A DNA stretch of 64,000 nt from Methanomicrobium antiquum (GCF_029633915.1 NZ_CP091092.1:1674001-1738000); one strand, 5' to 3'; shown: positions 35,235 to 45,261, counted from the first letter of the stretch. The notes: generated by a model not told the origin, from the sequence alone. Numbers and translations are program-made.

Positions 35235-36458
35235 TCAAAAATAACGCCATTTTTCGGCAGGAACTTTTATTTCAAACCGTGCTCCCTTTCCAAAACAACC
35301 AATCTCAATTATTGAATAACCCATAAATTCAAGAATCTCTTTAACAAAAAAGAGGCCATAACCGGTATTTTTACCAACACCTTTCATAAATATCCTCTCT
35401 TTATCCTCTTTTGCAACTCCCACCCCGTTATCCTCAAATGATATAACACCAAAATCTCCATCTTCTCTGAATTTTACAGAAATTAAAGAGACATTTTCTC
35501 CATGCCTGACAGAATTTTCAGATAAACTGGAAAAGACAAATTTCATCATATCATCAGTAAATATCTCACAGTTTCCAGTTTCGATTCTGAGATTTATATC
35601 AGGCTTTAATACATCTGAAACAGAAAGAAGAACCATATTTTTTAAATCCTGCCAGGAGTTATCAAATTTTCCCAGGTTTTCATAATCTTTTGAAAAATTA
35701 ACAAGCCTTTCAATATTTCCAGTACAGTCCTCAATCGCCTTTAAGTAGCCAAAAGCCTTATCATCATCGCTTTGACTATAACACAAAAGTTCTGCATAAA
35801 GTTTAACAGCAGAAACCTGATTAATAACATCATGCCGGGTGATTCCGGTTAGAAAACTTAATTCTTTGTTGACTAAAAGAATCCTGCTTTCTGCTTTTTT
35901 AAGATTTGTTATATCATTAACATGGATTAAAATATTGGCATCTTTGTCATTCAAAGGTATAAGAATTAATTCAAGGTTTGCCTTCCCTTTTTTTGATGTG
36001 CTATAGATTTTTGATTTTTTAATTTTATCGAAATCATAATCAGCCTCAATTCTTTGGTTTTCTCCGAATTCTATAGTATTTATAAGACTGTCAGTAATAT
36101 TTGGATCCTTAAAAAGGTCATTAAATCTTATATTTTGAGGATTTTCTATCCCAAAAATCTCAATAAACGCCAGATTAAATCCAAGAATATCCCTGGTTTT
36201 TGAATTAATAATTATAAGGCCGACAGGTGTTTTATTCCAGACAAGCGGAAGAATATCATGAATTCCACGGTCTTGTTTTGCTGATTTTGAGATTTCTGTG
36301 GATTTTTCAACAAATTTATAAAATTTATTATACATTGATTCATTATCGTTTTCATTATTGATCCAGAAATCAGCAATATCTTTTTGAGTTTTCAAAATAT
36401 CATCGGATTCTTCAGAATATGTCGCGATAAAGGGGTAAAACAATCCCTGATTTCGCAA
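35235..36458 (-). CDS. PAS histidine kinase, main part of a frameshifted receiver-PAS-kinase gene
   Basis: This frame covers 407 residues: the tail of a receiver domain, a PAS domain (about 75-190), the H-box TGITRHDVINQV (His209), N-box FSSLSENSVRHG and a lid region GVGVAKEDKERIF followed by NTGYGLFFVKEIL. The ATG/TTG at 36458 has no ribosome site and lies inside the receiver domain, so the natural start must be the GTG at 36672, in another frame. A shift in an A8 tract joins the two. Whether the kinase is made depends on that site. It shares the H-box with the other three kinases here. Confidence 0.8.
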   Translation of the reverse strand: MRNQGLFYPFIATYSEESDDILKTQKDIADFWINNENDNESMYNKFYKFVEKSTEISKSAKQDRGIHDILPLVWNKTPVGLIIINSKTRDILGFNLAFIEIFGIENPQNIRFNDLFKDPNITDSLINTIEFGENQRIEADYDFDKIKKSKIYSTSKKGKANLELILIPLNDKDANILIHVNDITNLKKAESRILLVNKELSFLTGITRHDVINQVSAVKLYAELLCYSQSDDDKAFGYLKAIEDCTGNIERLVNFSKDYENLGKFDNSWQDLKNMVLLSVSDVLKPDINLRIETGNCEIFTDDMMKFVFSSLSENSVRHGENVSLISVKFREDGDFGVISFEDNGVGVAKEDKERIFMKGVGKNTGYGLFFVKEILEFMGYSIIEIGCFGKGARFEIKVPAEKWRYF

Positions 36459-36486
36459 TTTTTTTATGTTTAAAATGGCATCATCA

Positions 36487-36672
36487 CTAAAAAGTTCTGC
36501 ATTCGAAATAATTGCATCGTAATTGAAAGCAGAGGCTTTTTTTTACACCGTTTAAAAAATCTCCGGATGTATCTACATGAAAAGAAAAGTTCTGTTCAAG
36601 AAAATTTTTCAGGCTTTTTTGTTCAGTTTCATCCTGATTTATGTAAAGTACATATGGCCTGTACCCCTTCAC
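36487..36672 (-). pseudogene. N-terminal part of the frameshifted receiver-PAS-kinase
   Basis: From the GTG at 36672 the frame reads YRPYVLYINQDETEQKSLKN, the start of a receiver domain. At the A8 tract (36537-36544, T8 on the plus strand) it leaves the frame and stops after 61 residues. Removing one A restores VKKASAFNYDAIISNAEL and continues into the kinase frame. In the restored protein the phospho-acceptor position is Asn (IISNAEL against IVSDFEM in the paralogue at 38728), so the receiver is probably not phosphorylated. A C8 run (36684-36691) lies just upstream of the start. Confidence 0.75.
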
Positions 36673-36773
36673 CGGCAGTCAGACCCCCCCCTTAAAAGTT
36701 ATTCAAAACAATTGGTATTTATTATTTCTGAAATTAACTGCACTTTTTTTAATTAATATTTCAAAAATCTAGT

Positions 36774-36847
36774 TTTATATGAAAATTAATTCGTCATTTG
36801 CATAAAATTGTTGCATGAGGTATAACTCCATGAACAATTTTTGTAAG
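36774..36847 (+). repeat. Dispersed repeat, copy 7 (module B)
   Basis: It reads TATGAAAATTAATTCGTCAT, then TTGCATAAAATTGTTGCATG, then AGGTATAACTCCATG and AACAATTTTTG. This matches module B with substitutions in the palindromic core. It lies about 100 bp upstream of the start of the frameshifted kinase and just beyond the 3' end of pdxT. Confidence 0.65.
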
Positions 36848-36894
36848 AAATATTTGATCTATTTTGGATTGTGCAACATTCAGAAGATGAAAAC

Positions 36895-37488
36895 TCATGG
36901 AATAATGCCTGAATTTCGAAGAAATAATTTGTGAATCCTGAAATCACCGGCAATTTCGGGATGAAAGGAGAATGCCATGTGTTTTTTTTCCTTTACCGCC
37001 ACAATTTCATCACCGCAATTAGCAAGAATCTCTACTCCCTCTCCGGCAGACTTCACAACAGGTGCTCTAATAAAAACCGCATTGAAGGAAGAGTTTAGCC
37101 CTTTTATATCAACAGGCACTTCAAAAGAATCCTTCTGACGCCCAAACGCATTTCTACCAACAGAAATGTCAATAACACCAAGTGGATTTACGCGTACATC
37201 ATCAACAGAAGATGCAAGAATAACCATTCCGGCGCAGGTAGCAAAAAAAGCTCCTTTAAAATTTTTTAGAGCTATTCTCATACCATTTTTATCAATAAGG
37301 CGGGATATTGTTGTTGACTCCCCCCCGGGAATTGCTATTGCATCACAACTTTCTATATCTTCAGCCTGCCTTAACTCAAATACTTCTGATCCTTCAGAAA
37401 TTCCGCATGAATCAAGTGCTGACTTAAAAGCGCATATATGCTCAGAAACATTCCCCTGAAGTGCAAGAACGCCGATTTTAATTCCCAC
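36895..37488 (-). CDS. pdxT: Pyridoxal 5'-phosphate synthase glutaminase subunit
   Basis: PdxT supplies ammonia to PdxS for vitamin B6 synthesis. The product from the GTG at 37488 is 197 residues, starting [17 protein letters not shown]. It has [10 protein letters not shown], the nucleophile region [10 protein letters not shown] (Cys) and FHPE near the end (His and Glu of the triad). The longer frame from 37545 lies inside pdxS and gives no family sequence. The start overlaps pdxS by 11 bp, so translation is coupled. Confidence 0.95.
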   Translation of the reverse strand: MGIKIGVLALQGNVSEHICAFKSALDSCGISEGSEVFELRQAEDIESCDAIAIPGGESTTISRLIDKNGMRIALKNFKGAFFATCAGMVILASSVDDVRVNPLGVIDISVGRNAFGRQKDSFEVPVDIKGLNSSFNAVFIRAPVVKSAGEGVEILANCGDEIVAVKEKKHMAFSFHPEIAGDFRIHKLFLRNSGIIP

Positions 37489-38374
37489 GGACCGAGAGCA
37501 CCTCATCTTCTGATAATGTGTGGACATCAAGGCCGGGCATTGCATCGCCTAAGTTTCTGCTCGCTTTTGCAATAACTGTAGGGTCATTGAAGTTGTTCAC
37601 CGCTTCAACTATTGCAAGCGCCATCTTTTCTGGATTTGAAGATTTGAATATCCCTGAACCGACAAATACCCCGTCACATCCAAGCTGCATCATCATTGCC
37701 GCATCTGCAGGTGTTGCAATACCGCCGGCTGAGAAATTGACAACAGGAAGGCGCTTTAACCGTGCACACTCTGAAACAATCTCAACAGGTGCTTCAATTT
37801 TTCTCGCAAACGCTGAAATCTCCTGAGAGTCCATTCCTTCCAGGCTTCTTACAGCACCCATTATTGCCCTCATGTGCCTTACTGCCTCTACAACATTTCC
37901 AGTGCCTGCCTCTCCCTTTGTCCTAATCATTGCAGCACCTTCATTGATTCTTCTGCATGCTTCACCTAAGTTTCTTGCACCGCAGACAAAAGGTACAGTA
38001 AAGCGGGACTTGTCGATGTGATACTCCTCATCAGCAGGTGTCAGTACTTCACTCTCATCAATCATGTCAACGCCGACAGCCTCCAAAACCTGTGCCTCAA
38101 CAAAGTGACCAATTCGTGCTTTCCCCATTACAGGAATTGAAACAGCATCAATAATCTCTTCAATAATTGACACATCTGCCATCCTTGCAACACCGCCTGC
38201 CTTCCTGATATCTGCCGGCACTCTTTCAAGCGCCATTACAGCAACAGCACCTGCAGATTCTGCAATACGTGCCTGTTCAGCATTTACAACATCCATGATA
38301 ACGCCTCCCTTCTGCATGGATGCAAAACCTCTCTTTAAAAGCTCAGTTCCGTGTCTGAGTTCTTCAAAATTCAT
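37478..38374 (-). CDS. pdxS: Pyridoxal 5'-phosphate synthase lyase subunit
   Basis: PdxS makes pyridoxal phosphate from ribose-5-phosphate, glyceraldehyde-3-phosphate and ammonia. The 298-residue TIM-barrel protein is strongly conserved: [38 protein letters not shown], the Schiff-base lysine in [10 protein letters not shown] and the phosphate loop [14 protein letters not shown]. No ribosome site precedes the ATG. A TTTTTATT box about 28 bp upstream suggests a leaderless transcript. Confidence 0.98.
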   Translation of the reverse strand: MNFEELRHGTELLKRGFASMQKGGVIMDVVNAEQARIAESAGAVAVMALERVPADIRKAGGVARMADVSIIEEIIDAVSIPVMGKARIGHFVEAQVLEAVGVDMIDESEVLTPADEEYHIDKSRFTVPFVCGARNLGEACRRINEGAAMIRTKGEAGTGNVVEAVRHMRAIMGAVRSLEGMDSQEISAFARKIEAPVEIVSECARLKRLPVVNFSAGGIATPADAAMMMQLGCDGVFVGSGIFKSSNPEKMALAIVEAVNNFNDPTVIAKASRNLGDAMPGLDVHTLSEDEVLSVRGN

Positions 38375-38502
38375 GCTATATTAATAGTCAATAATCAGCA
38401 ATAAAAACGCCTATTGATATTATTGTGATTTTCATTTGATTAAAAAAGAATCAAAAATTAATAGTTTTTTTCATGACATCCAAATTATCTTAAATCTCAT
38501 TT

Positions 38503-38568
38503 AAAAACGTCTATGAATTTATATTCATGTTGATTTTCATGTTATTACGAAGTAACTTTCATGTACAA
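38503..38568 (-). repeat. Dispersed repeat, copy 8 (module B, minus orientation)
   Basis: On the minus strand it reads ATGAAAGTTACTTCGTAATAACATG, then AAAATCAACATGAATATAAATTCATAGACGTTTT. The palindromic core and the terminal GACGTTTT are kept. It lies between the 3' end of the kinase at 38728 and the start of pdxS. With copy 9 it forms an inverted pair around the kinase gene. Confidence 0.75.
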
Positions 38569-38727
38569 AAAAATAATCAGAAGATGCAATGATTCACATT
38601 TCTTCCGGAATTAAATAAAAAAGATGAAACAGGACAGATTACATCCCGAAAAATAATTTTACATGATAGGCCATCAAATAATCCATATCAGGTTTTCACA
38701 GGGTTTTCCTATTCTTTTATTGCAAAA

Positions 38728-41298
38728 TCAAATGTAACGGAATCTGCCATTTGGTACATTTATTTCAAATCTGACACCTTCACCAGAAACTCCGGATTCA
38801 CAGATATTCATACCTGTCATTGAAAGAACGTATTTTATCAGGAATAGGCCATATCCGGTATTACTGCCAAATCCTTTTAGGAATATTTTATCTTTGTTTT
38901 CAAAGGGAATTCCTGTTCCGTCATCCTCATAGATTATTTTTAGACTTTCACCGGAATTAATGGTCGATAATCTGATTGATGAAATTTTTTCACTTCCATG
39001 GCGAATGGAGTTATCAATGAAGTTATAGAAAACCTTGCCAAACAGGGGATCTGCATAAACCTCAATTTTTTTTTCAACTTCTGTTTCAACATTAAGACTT
39101 GCTGTATCAAGCATAAACTGCGAAAAATTAAAGGTTTCAAGAAGATTCTGCCAGGATGGAGATTTTATACCTGTCTCCTGATAGTCCTTTGTAAAGGATA
39201 ACTGGTGTTGTATTGTTGAGGCGATTGTCTCTATCTTTCCAATAATTTCAACTGAACTTTTATCAGAAATGCTTGTTATTTCTCTTAAAATTTCAAGATA
39301 ACCGATTAATGCAGTAACCTGGTTTAAAACATCATGCCTTGTAACGTTTGACAAAAGGTTTAATTTTTCATTTGCAAGCGTAAGTTTATCCTGGTAATTC
39401 TTTCGAAGAGTTATATCACGTTTTGTCTCACGCCTGCCTGCCCATGTCCCGTCATCATGGTAAACCGGCTGGCAGTAATGGCTTATCCATTTCTCATCAC
39501 CATCTGCCGTTATGATTCTGAAGTCAAAGTGCTCGACGCCTGAATTTTCTTCAATTATATTTTTGTAGTGAGAAATAACCATCTGACGATCCTCAGGACA
39601 GACAATCATTTCAGCCATTCTGAAGGGATCATATGAGAAATCTTCAGCTGAATAGCCGGTTATCCTTTGACAGGACGGAGATACATACACAAATTTCCCG
39701 TCAGGACCAAGCCATGATTCCCAGTCATAGGTATAGTTTGCAAGAGTGCGGAATTTCTCCTCATTTTCACGAAGAGCATATTCCATTTTTTTTCGCTCAC
39801 TTATATCTAAAATTACACCAACAATTCCCTCAACATTGCCTTCTGCACTAAAAAGTGCTGTTTTTGAGAACAATACATCGATTAATTCACCTTTTGAATT
39901 GTTAATTGCATACTCATATTGCTGAAGATGAGGATTTTGAACGATTTCCATGTCTTTTCTTGTATAAACGTCTGCAAGCTCTTTATCAAAGAAATCATAG
40001 ATGTTTTTACCGATGATTTCATCTCTTGAAAGACCAACAAGCTCTTCAAATGCACGGTTACAGTCATGGTATATTCCTTTTTTATCCCTGTAGAAAAAGG
40101 GTGCCGGAATTGTATCTTTTATTGCCTGAACGAAGTTTATTTCATTTAGAAGATCTCTTTCCATCTTCTTTCGTTCACTTATATCCAGGATCACACCAAC
40201 AATTCCGTCAACTGTCCAGTCTGCCTTAAAACGTGCAGTTTTGGAAAACATCACATCAATTCTCTCGCCGCCGGCGTTGTTTATCTGGTTTTCATACTGC
40301 TGAAGATGTGGATTTTGAACAATTTCCATGTCTTTTTTAGAGTACAGATCAGCTAATTCCTTATCAAAGAAGTCGTATATGTTTTTTCCAAGTATTTCTG
40401 ATTTTGAAAAGCCTACAAGCTCTTCGAATGCACGATTGCAGTCATAATAAACGCCGTGTGTATCTCTGTAAAACACCGGAGCCGGAATTGTGTCCATTAA
40501 CGCCTGAACATAATTGACTTTTTCCTGGAGGGATTTATGCATTAATTTTTCGTCAGTTACATCTCTTCCGACAGACTGATATTCGATAATATTTCCTTTA
40601 TCGTCAAAAAAAGCCCTGTCAATCCAGTGTTGCCAGCGCTCTTTTCCATCAGGCATTATGACAATATGCTCAATATCCCCATATGGTTTTTCAGGTGACA
40701 GACTGTTTAGGTGAGTTTTGATTCTTTCAGCCTCATGTTTTGGAACATGAGATTTGAATTTGATTTTTCCTACCGCTCCGTTTTCGAGGTCATAATATCT
40801 GTAAAAAGCATCATTTGCAAATATTATTATAAAGTCGGGCAAAAATCTGCATATCAGCTCGGTCTGGCTTTCAACAACAGCCCTGTAGCGCTCCTCGCTT
40901 TCCCGCAGAGATTTTTCAGCATTCTTTCTTTTAACAGACTGGAAAATCATGTTTCGAAGTTCTGCAAACTGTGATTTTGGTTTTCCACCTTTTTGCAGGT
41001 AAAAATCTGCACCATTATTGATTGCATTGATTAAAACATCTTCACGGCCACGTCCGCTGAAAATTATAAAAGGGGTTTTATCACCGGCATTACGAATTGT
41101 TTTTAAAAATTCAATCCCGTCCATTTCCGGCATTTCAAAATCTGAAACAATTGCGTCAAATGTTTTGGTTTTTAAATTTTCAAGTGCACGGGATGCAAGA
41201 AGAGCAGTTTCAACTTCGATGCCGCCCTCTTTTTCCAAAAAGAGCTTGGTTATTTCAACAAGAGCAGGTTCATCATCAACAAGCAGAACTTTAATCAA
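38728..41298 (-). CDS. Hybrid sensor: receiver-PAS(x4)-histidine kinase
   Basis: The 856-residue soluble protein has an N-terminal receiver (residues 1-120; acidic pocket VDDE, phospho-acceptor Asp53 in VSDFEMPEMDG, FSGRG), four PAS domains (about 133-255, 258-380, 381-505 and 508-635) and the kinase core (His655 in SNVTRHDVLNQV; N-box FYNFIDNSIRHG; NTGYGLFLIKYVL). The second and third PAS domains are near-copies of each other. A receiver at the N-terminus suggests it is driven by another kinase. TTG start with GGAG eight bases upstream. It has a repeat copy on each side, in opposite orientation. Confidence 0.93.
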   Translation of the reverse strand: MIKVLLVDDEPALVEITKLFLEKEGGIEVETALLASRALENLKTKTFDAIVSDFEMPEMDGIEFLKTIRNAGDKTPFIIFSGRGREDVLINAINNGADFYLQKGGKPKSQFAELRNMIFQSVKRKNAEKSLRESEERYRAVVESQTELICRFLPDFIIIFANDAFYRYYDLENGAVGKIKFKSHVPKHEAERIKTHLNSLSPEKPYGDIEHIVIMPDGKERWQHWIDRAFFDDKGNIIEYQSVGRDVTDEKLMHKSLQEKVNYVQALMDTIPAPVFYRDTHGVYYDCNRAFEELVGFSKSEILGKNIYDFFDKELADLYSKKDMEIVQNPHLQQYENQINNAGGERIDVMFSKTARFKADWTVDGIVGVILDISERKKMERDLLNEINFVQAIKDTIPAPFFYRDKKGIYHDCNRAFEELVGLSRDEIIGKNIYDFFDKELADVYTRKDMEIVQNPHLQQYEYAINNSKGELIDVLFSKTALFSAEGNVEGIVGVILDISERKKMEYALRENEEKFRTLANYTYDWESWLGPDGKFVYVSPSCQRITGYSAEDFSYDPFRMAEMIVCPEDRQMVISHYKNIIEENSGVEHFDFRIITADGDEKWISHYCQPVYHDDGTWAGRRETKRDITLRKNYQDKLTLANEKLNLLSNVTRHDVLNQVTALIGYLEILREITSISDKSSVEIIGKIETIASTIQHQLSFTKDYQETGIKSPSWQNLLETFNFSQFMLDTASLNVETEVEKKIEVYADPLFGKVFYNFIDNSIRHGSEKISSIRLSTINSGESLKIIYEDDGTGIPFENKDKIFLKGFGSNTGYGLFLIKYVLSMTGMNICESGVSGEGVRFEINVPNGRFRYI

Positions 41299-41362
41299 AG
41301 TAATTTCTCCATCAGTTTCTCACCAGAAATCTCCATAACCGTGTTTTTCTTAAATTAATTAT

Positions 41363-41453
41363 TGAATGAAAGTTACTTTTTTAACTTACATCAAATTGTT
41401 ACAATGAAACTGTTACATGAAATATAATTTCAGGAACGCTTTTTATGAAAAAC
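41363..41453 (+). repeat. Dispersed repeat, copy 9 (module B)
   Basis: It reads TTGAATGAAAGTTACTTTTTTAACTTACATC, then GAAACTGTTACATGAAATATAATTTCAGGAACG and CTTTTTATGAAAAAC. The block order matches copy 3; TTC in the core is replaced by a T-run. It lies about 65 bp upstream of the kinase start. Confidence 0.75.
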
Positions 41454-42040
41454 ACTTTGAGATCTGCATAAAAAGTGCATAATACATCAGTTTCATGAAC
41501 CTTTTTCCTGAAAAAATTCGGGCAGGAAATTTATTATATTTACCAGTATTCTATTGATATAATCTACTTTATTGGGGGACATTATAATTTTTTTTATTCG
41601 TTTGTATCATGAATACAATTTGATTTAATCCAAAACTTAGATTCAGGAAATTTAAAAGAATAATCAGTATTTATCCTTAGAATAAAACAAAAATAATCAA
41701 ATTACTTATAAAAAACAGAAACTGTAAAATTAATTTTTAAAATTAAATATAACAGACAAAATTACACATATAATAAGTTCAAAAATAGTTTAAAATAACT
41801 TCAAAAATAAATTCAAAAATCATTTTAAAATTCACAGATGACATGAATTAACAAAATTCTTAAAAAAAGTCTGCAAAAAATTAGTTTTTATCCTAATCAT
41901 TAATTTTTTAGATTGAATTTACATAGAATTTTACATTGAACAATGAATAAACAATTGCCTGAAAAGTTTCTAAATCATTTGCTTATTGTTTAATCACAAA
42001 ACAAAGAGACTTTCCAAATCATTTGCTTAAAAGAACACAT
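41454..42040. other. 587-bp AT-rich region without a gene
   Basis: No reading frame is convincing. The stretch 41770-41840 is low-complexity, with near-repeats of TTCAAAAATA. The block AAATCATTTGCTTA occurs twice (about 41971 and 42016). Confidence 0.5.
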
Positions 42041-42220
42041 TTATTCTTCTTTTACAATCATTGCACCGCCGATTGCGAGAACCAGACCAAATACTATTGC
42101 CACAATTCCTATAAATGAAGCCATTATTGTCTCAATAATTGCTATGTCAAATGTCAGTCCAATGCCGATAATAATCAGCATTACCCCTAAAATAAGAGAA
42201 ATCAACCCTAACCAGTCCAT
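42041..42220 (-). CDS. Small membrane protein, 59 aa
   Basis: The frame runs from ATG (42220) to TAA (42041). It encodes MDWLGLISLILGVMLIIIGI, then a short link and a second hydrophobic segment (SFIGIVAIVFGLVLAIGGAM), ending IVKEE. Two membrane helices with a charged C-terminus are typical of small archaeal membrane proteins. AGGT lies about ten bases before the ATG. The gene stands alone upstream of the AI-2E family gene's 3' end, and no function can be given. Confidence 0.6.
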   Translation of the reverse strand: MDWLGLISLILGVMLIIIGIGLTFDIAIIETIMASFIGIVAIVFGLVLAIGGAMIVKEE

Positions 42221-42405
42221 TAATAATCACAACCTATAACAAACAAAATTTCCCTGAATTTACTTAATTTTAAACCAGAAAATGCAGAAAAATCTGCAAT
42301 TTTCATATACAAAAGATATCACACAATTGATAAATAAGTTTTGTTTCAAGAAGAACATGATATTCACACATATAAATAAAACAATAATTTGTTTATTTAG
42401 AGATT

Positions 42406-43422
42406 TTATGCATTCTTTTTTGATTTTTCAATTAAAATTCTGTAACCGGCCAGCATCAGTGCAACAAAAATGGGGCCCATAATAAACCCAAGCAGTCCCA
42501 TCGCCGCAATACCTCCAAAAAAAGCAATAAACATCAAAACGGCATTGACACTTGCCCTTTTTCCCATTAGAACAGGCCGCATCCACCAGTCAGGAATTGC
42601 ACAAAGAAGGGGCCAGGCAAAAATCAGAATTATAAAAAGGCCACCCCAGTCTGATATTGAAGCTGCATATAATGCCAGAAATGCGATTAAAAAAACCGGC
42701 CCAAACACAGGTATCAGTGCTAAAATTCCAGATACAACAGCGAAAAACAAAATATGTCCATAGCCAAGCAGGTAAAATACCGGAAACGACACAAAAAAAA
42801 CAACAACTGCGACTGCCAGATGCACATTAAATATTGCATAAAGCATATCAGAAACACTTTTTTTAAGAATGGAAATATCATCTAGGCAGTTACATGGAAT
42901 AATTCCTTTTATCTCTTCAATAATTCTGTCGCCATAAACCAAAAACAAAAACAGCGATAAAAACATTATCATTATTTTTATAGTCATTATAGGCATCAGA
43001 GTCAGATATTCAAGAGCACTCTCCTTGAAAGATAAAGTCAGGTCTGAAAACAAAGAATAGATCATATCAGGAGGAGTTTCCATAAAAACTGACATCTCAG
43101 GAAAAATCTTCAGATTTATCCAGGATACAATAGAAAATATCATATCAACAATATAATCACCATTCTGATAGATTACAGACGCTGCTACATAAAGTGTTAC
43201 TATAACCAAAAATCCAACCAGAAATGTAATTATGAATGATGAATACTCCGGTCTTGCATATCTGCACATATATCTGTGTGCAGGCATCAAAACAGCGGCA
43301 AAAGAACCTGAAACAATAATTACGCCAATAAATTCCCTAAAAGCCATAACTGATAAGATAAATATCAGAATTATGAGACCATAAGTAAATTTATCGCTGT
43401 TATCCATCTGTATAATTCTCAT
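42406..43422 (-). CDS. AI-2E transporter family (PerM/YdiK-like) membrane protein
   Basis: The 338-residue protein has about eight hydrophobic helices. Visible features are the paired N-terminal helices, the long amphipathic part in the middle (residues 90-140) and the C-terminal block SGILALIPVFGPVFLIAFLA, which carries the family PxxG motif. Members export autoinducers, ions or unknown solutes; the family name does not prove autoinducer transport in an archaeon. Confidence 0.88.
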   Translation of the reverse strand: MRIIQMDNSDKFTYGLIILIFILSVMAFREFIGVIIVSGSFAAVLMPAHRYMCRYARPEYSSFIITFLVGFLVIVTLYVAASVIYQNGDYIVDMIFSIVSWINLKIFPEMSVFMETPPDMIYSLFSDLTLSFKESALEYLTLMPIMTIKIMIMFLSLFLFLVYGDRIIEEIKGIIPCNCLDDISILKKSVSDMLYAIFNVHLAVAVVVFFVSFPVFYLLGYGHILFFAVVSGILALIPVFGPVFLIAFLALYAASISDWGGLFIILIFAWPLLCAIPDWWMRPVLMGKRASVNAVLMFIAFFGGIAAMGLLGFIMGPIFVALMLAGYRILIEKSKKNA

Positions 43423-43609
43423 TCCTTAAAACATAAAATATCATCTGATAAATGATTTGAAAGAAATTAATTAAACTTTTTTTTAACCACATTACTCTGT
43501 AATCGTTAATCTTTTTTTAGTAATCGTTAATGTATCAGGTTAAATTATCAGATTAAATTAATTAAGAATATATGAGTCCAAAGACTACAAATACTTAGGA
43601 GTTACAGTT

Positions 43610-44266
43610 ATGGGTTTTGAGCCATCACCACAGTTCATTCTTACAGCAGTTTTCGGATTGTACGTAATCTTTATGATTTTTGCAATATTCACGATTAAAA
43701 AACGCAAATCTGAACGCATCAGGGACAGAGACGACATCAGACAGGAGAAACGATTCAAAGCTAAATTTTTCAAAAATATTACCGAAGGTTTTCAGCTAGA
43801 GTCAATAAAAAATCTGGATGATATAATAAACATCTATGAGGCTGTTGCAGGACTAAGCGATGAAGACCTAAACTACCACTACGGTCTTTCAAGATACTTA
43901 AGAGAATATTTAATCGCACTTATCTCAAAAGATGACAAAATTATTCCGGACTCAACAACAGAAGAAGAAATTCGTGAGTGGAAACAAACACTTGACAAAA
44001 TTATCTCTCTAAACGATATTCAGACACCTTTCTCAGATCTTCCGCCGCTTGAGAGAAACATACTAAACGACATCACAATATTTCTTAAAAGAGATGACAA
44101 AGAACACATCAATGATAAATTAAAGGAACTGTCAAGGCTTATTAAAGCAAGAGACAGTGAACTTAACAAAATATATAAGAAAAATGACGGTTCAATGCAG
44201 ATTGCAGTAATTAGTCTTCTTGCATCTCTTATATTCGGACTTGTTGCAATAAAGCAGTATATCTGA
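43610..44266 (+). CDS. Hypothetical protein with membrane anchors at both ends
   Basis: The 218-residue protein has a transmembrane helix at 10-28 (FILTAVFGLYVIFMIFAIF), then a basic, charged cytoplasmic-type region of about 165 residues with helical character, and a second membrane helix at the C-terminus (AVISLLASLIFGLVAI). The middle is rich in Lys, Asp and Glu and may form coiled coils. ATG with GGAG eight bases upstream. I do not recognise a family. Confidence 0.7.
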   Translation: MGFEPSPQFILTAVFGLYVIFMIFAIFTIKKRKSERIRDRDDIRQEKRFKAKFFKNITEGFQLESIKNLDDIINIYEAVAGLSDEDLNYHYGLSRYLREYLIALISKDDKIIPDSTTEEEIREWKQTLDKIISLNDIQTPFSDLPPLERNILNDITIFLKRDDKEHINDKLKELSRLIKARDSELNKIYKKNDGSMQIAVISLLASLIFGLVAIKQYI

Positions 44267-44438
44267 AAAAATATTACCTGAATAATTTTTTTGGCTCTCC
44301 ACCGGCATTGTCATAAAAAAAGGATTTAATTTTCATAGTTAATATATTGACAAATCTTTTTTAGAACACTAAAAAAAATTCACAATAGAAAAATTCCGGG
44401 GAATTTTTTGGTAAAGCCTGAATGTTAAAATCTGCAAT

Positions 44439-45017
44439 TTATAAAAATACAGTCTCCGTCATGCTTTCAGGTGCTGTTCTGTCAACAGAAAGCGGCGCTC
44501 CAAGCGGCGGAAGGATATTTATCCTGAAATCCTGACCTGGTTTTACCTGCATATCTGACGGGAGATTTATCATTATTGTGACATAATGTCCGGTTGATAA
44601 AATGCTTCCAAAATTTTCTCCTTCAGTATTGGAGATTATACGCCATGTTCCGGGAGAAGGTTCAGCCTCGCTGAAAAAAGGATCTGCCCGGTTTAGCCTT
44701 CTTAATAAATCTGAAGTCATGAAATGTATTGTTACATATTTTAAGTCAATGTCCATAAGAGCATAAGGGCTTCCAACAGACAGACGGATTCTGTCAATGT
44801 TTCCGGTTGTCGAATTCCTAAGACCAAGAATATTTTCTCCGACAATCATCGTGGATGAACCCTGTTCAACTGCAGAATAAATAACAGACTGAGATTTCTG
44901 AATAGTGAAAAAACCGGCGCTTAAAACAACATATGAAAAAACCGCTGCTACAACTACAAATGCAATAAGAACCAAAGCCGCCTCAAGACCTGTAAAAGCG
45001 TCATTCCTTTCAGTCAT
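44439..45017 (-). CDS. flaB: Archaellin (archaeal flagellin)
   Basis: The 192-residue protein starts MTERNDAFTGLEAALVLIAF. It has a class III signal peptide cut by the prepilin-like peptidase before FTGLEAA, followed by the hydrophobic assembly helix (VVVAAVFSYVVLSAGFF) and TIQKSQ. It forms the filament of the archaellum. The later part is a beta-rich outer domain. No other archaellum gene is nearby, so this is a detached or single copy. Confidence 0.9.
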   Translation of the reverse strand: MTERNDAFTGLEAALVLIAFVVVAAVFSYVVLSAGFFTIQKSQSVIYSAVEQGSSTMIVGENILGLRNSTTGNIDRIRLSVGSPYALMDIDLKYVTIHFMTSDLLRRLNRADPFFSEAEPSPGTWRIISNTEGENFGSILSTGHYVTIMINLPSDMQVKPGQDFRINILPPLGAPLSVDRTAPESMTETVFL

Positions 45018-45261
45018 ATATTCCTAAAAATTATAATATAAAATTCTTAACACATCAATATCTGAAAAAAATCATCCTTTCCAGATACTTCTTCTAAAGA
45101 CCGGTGTTATTTAGAGACTGGTGTTAATTATTACTTTTCATAGATTTATATTTTAAAAAGCAATAACAATATCGCACTTATCAAACATCGTATCGCCAGT
45201 TGTCAATTTCAGTTTTCAAATGGAAAACAATCAAATACTAACGGCAATAAGTAAATAAATT

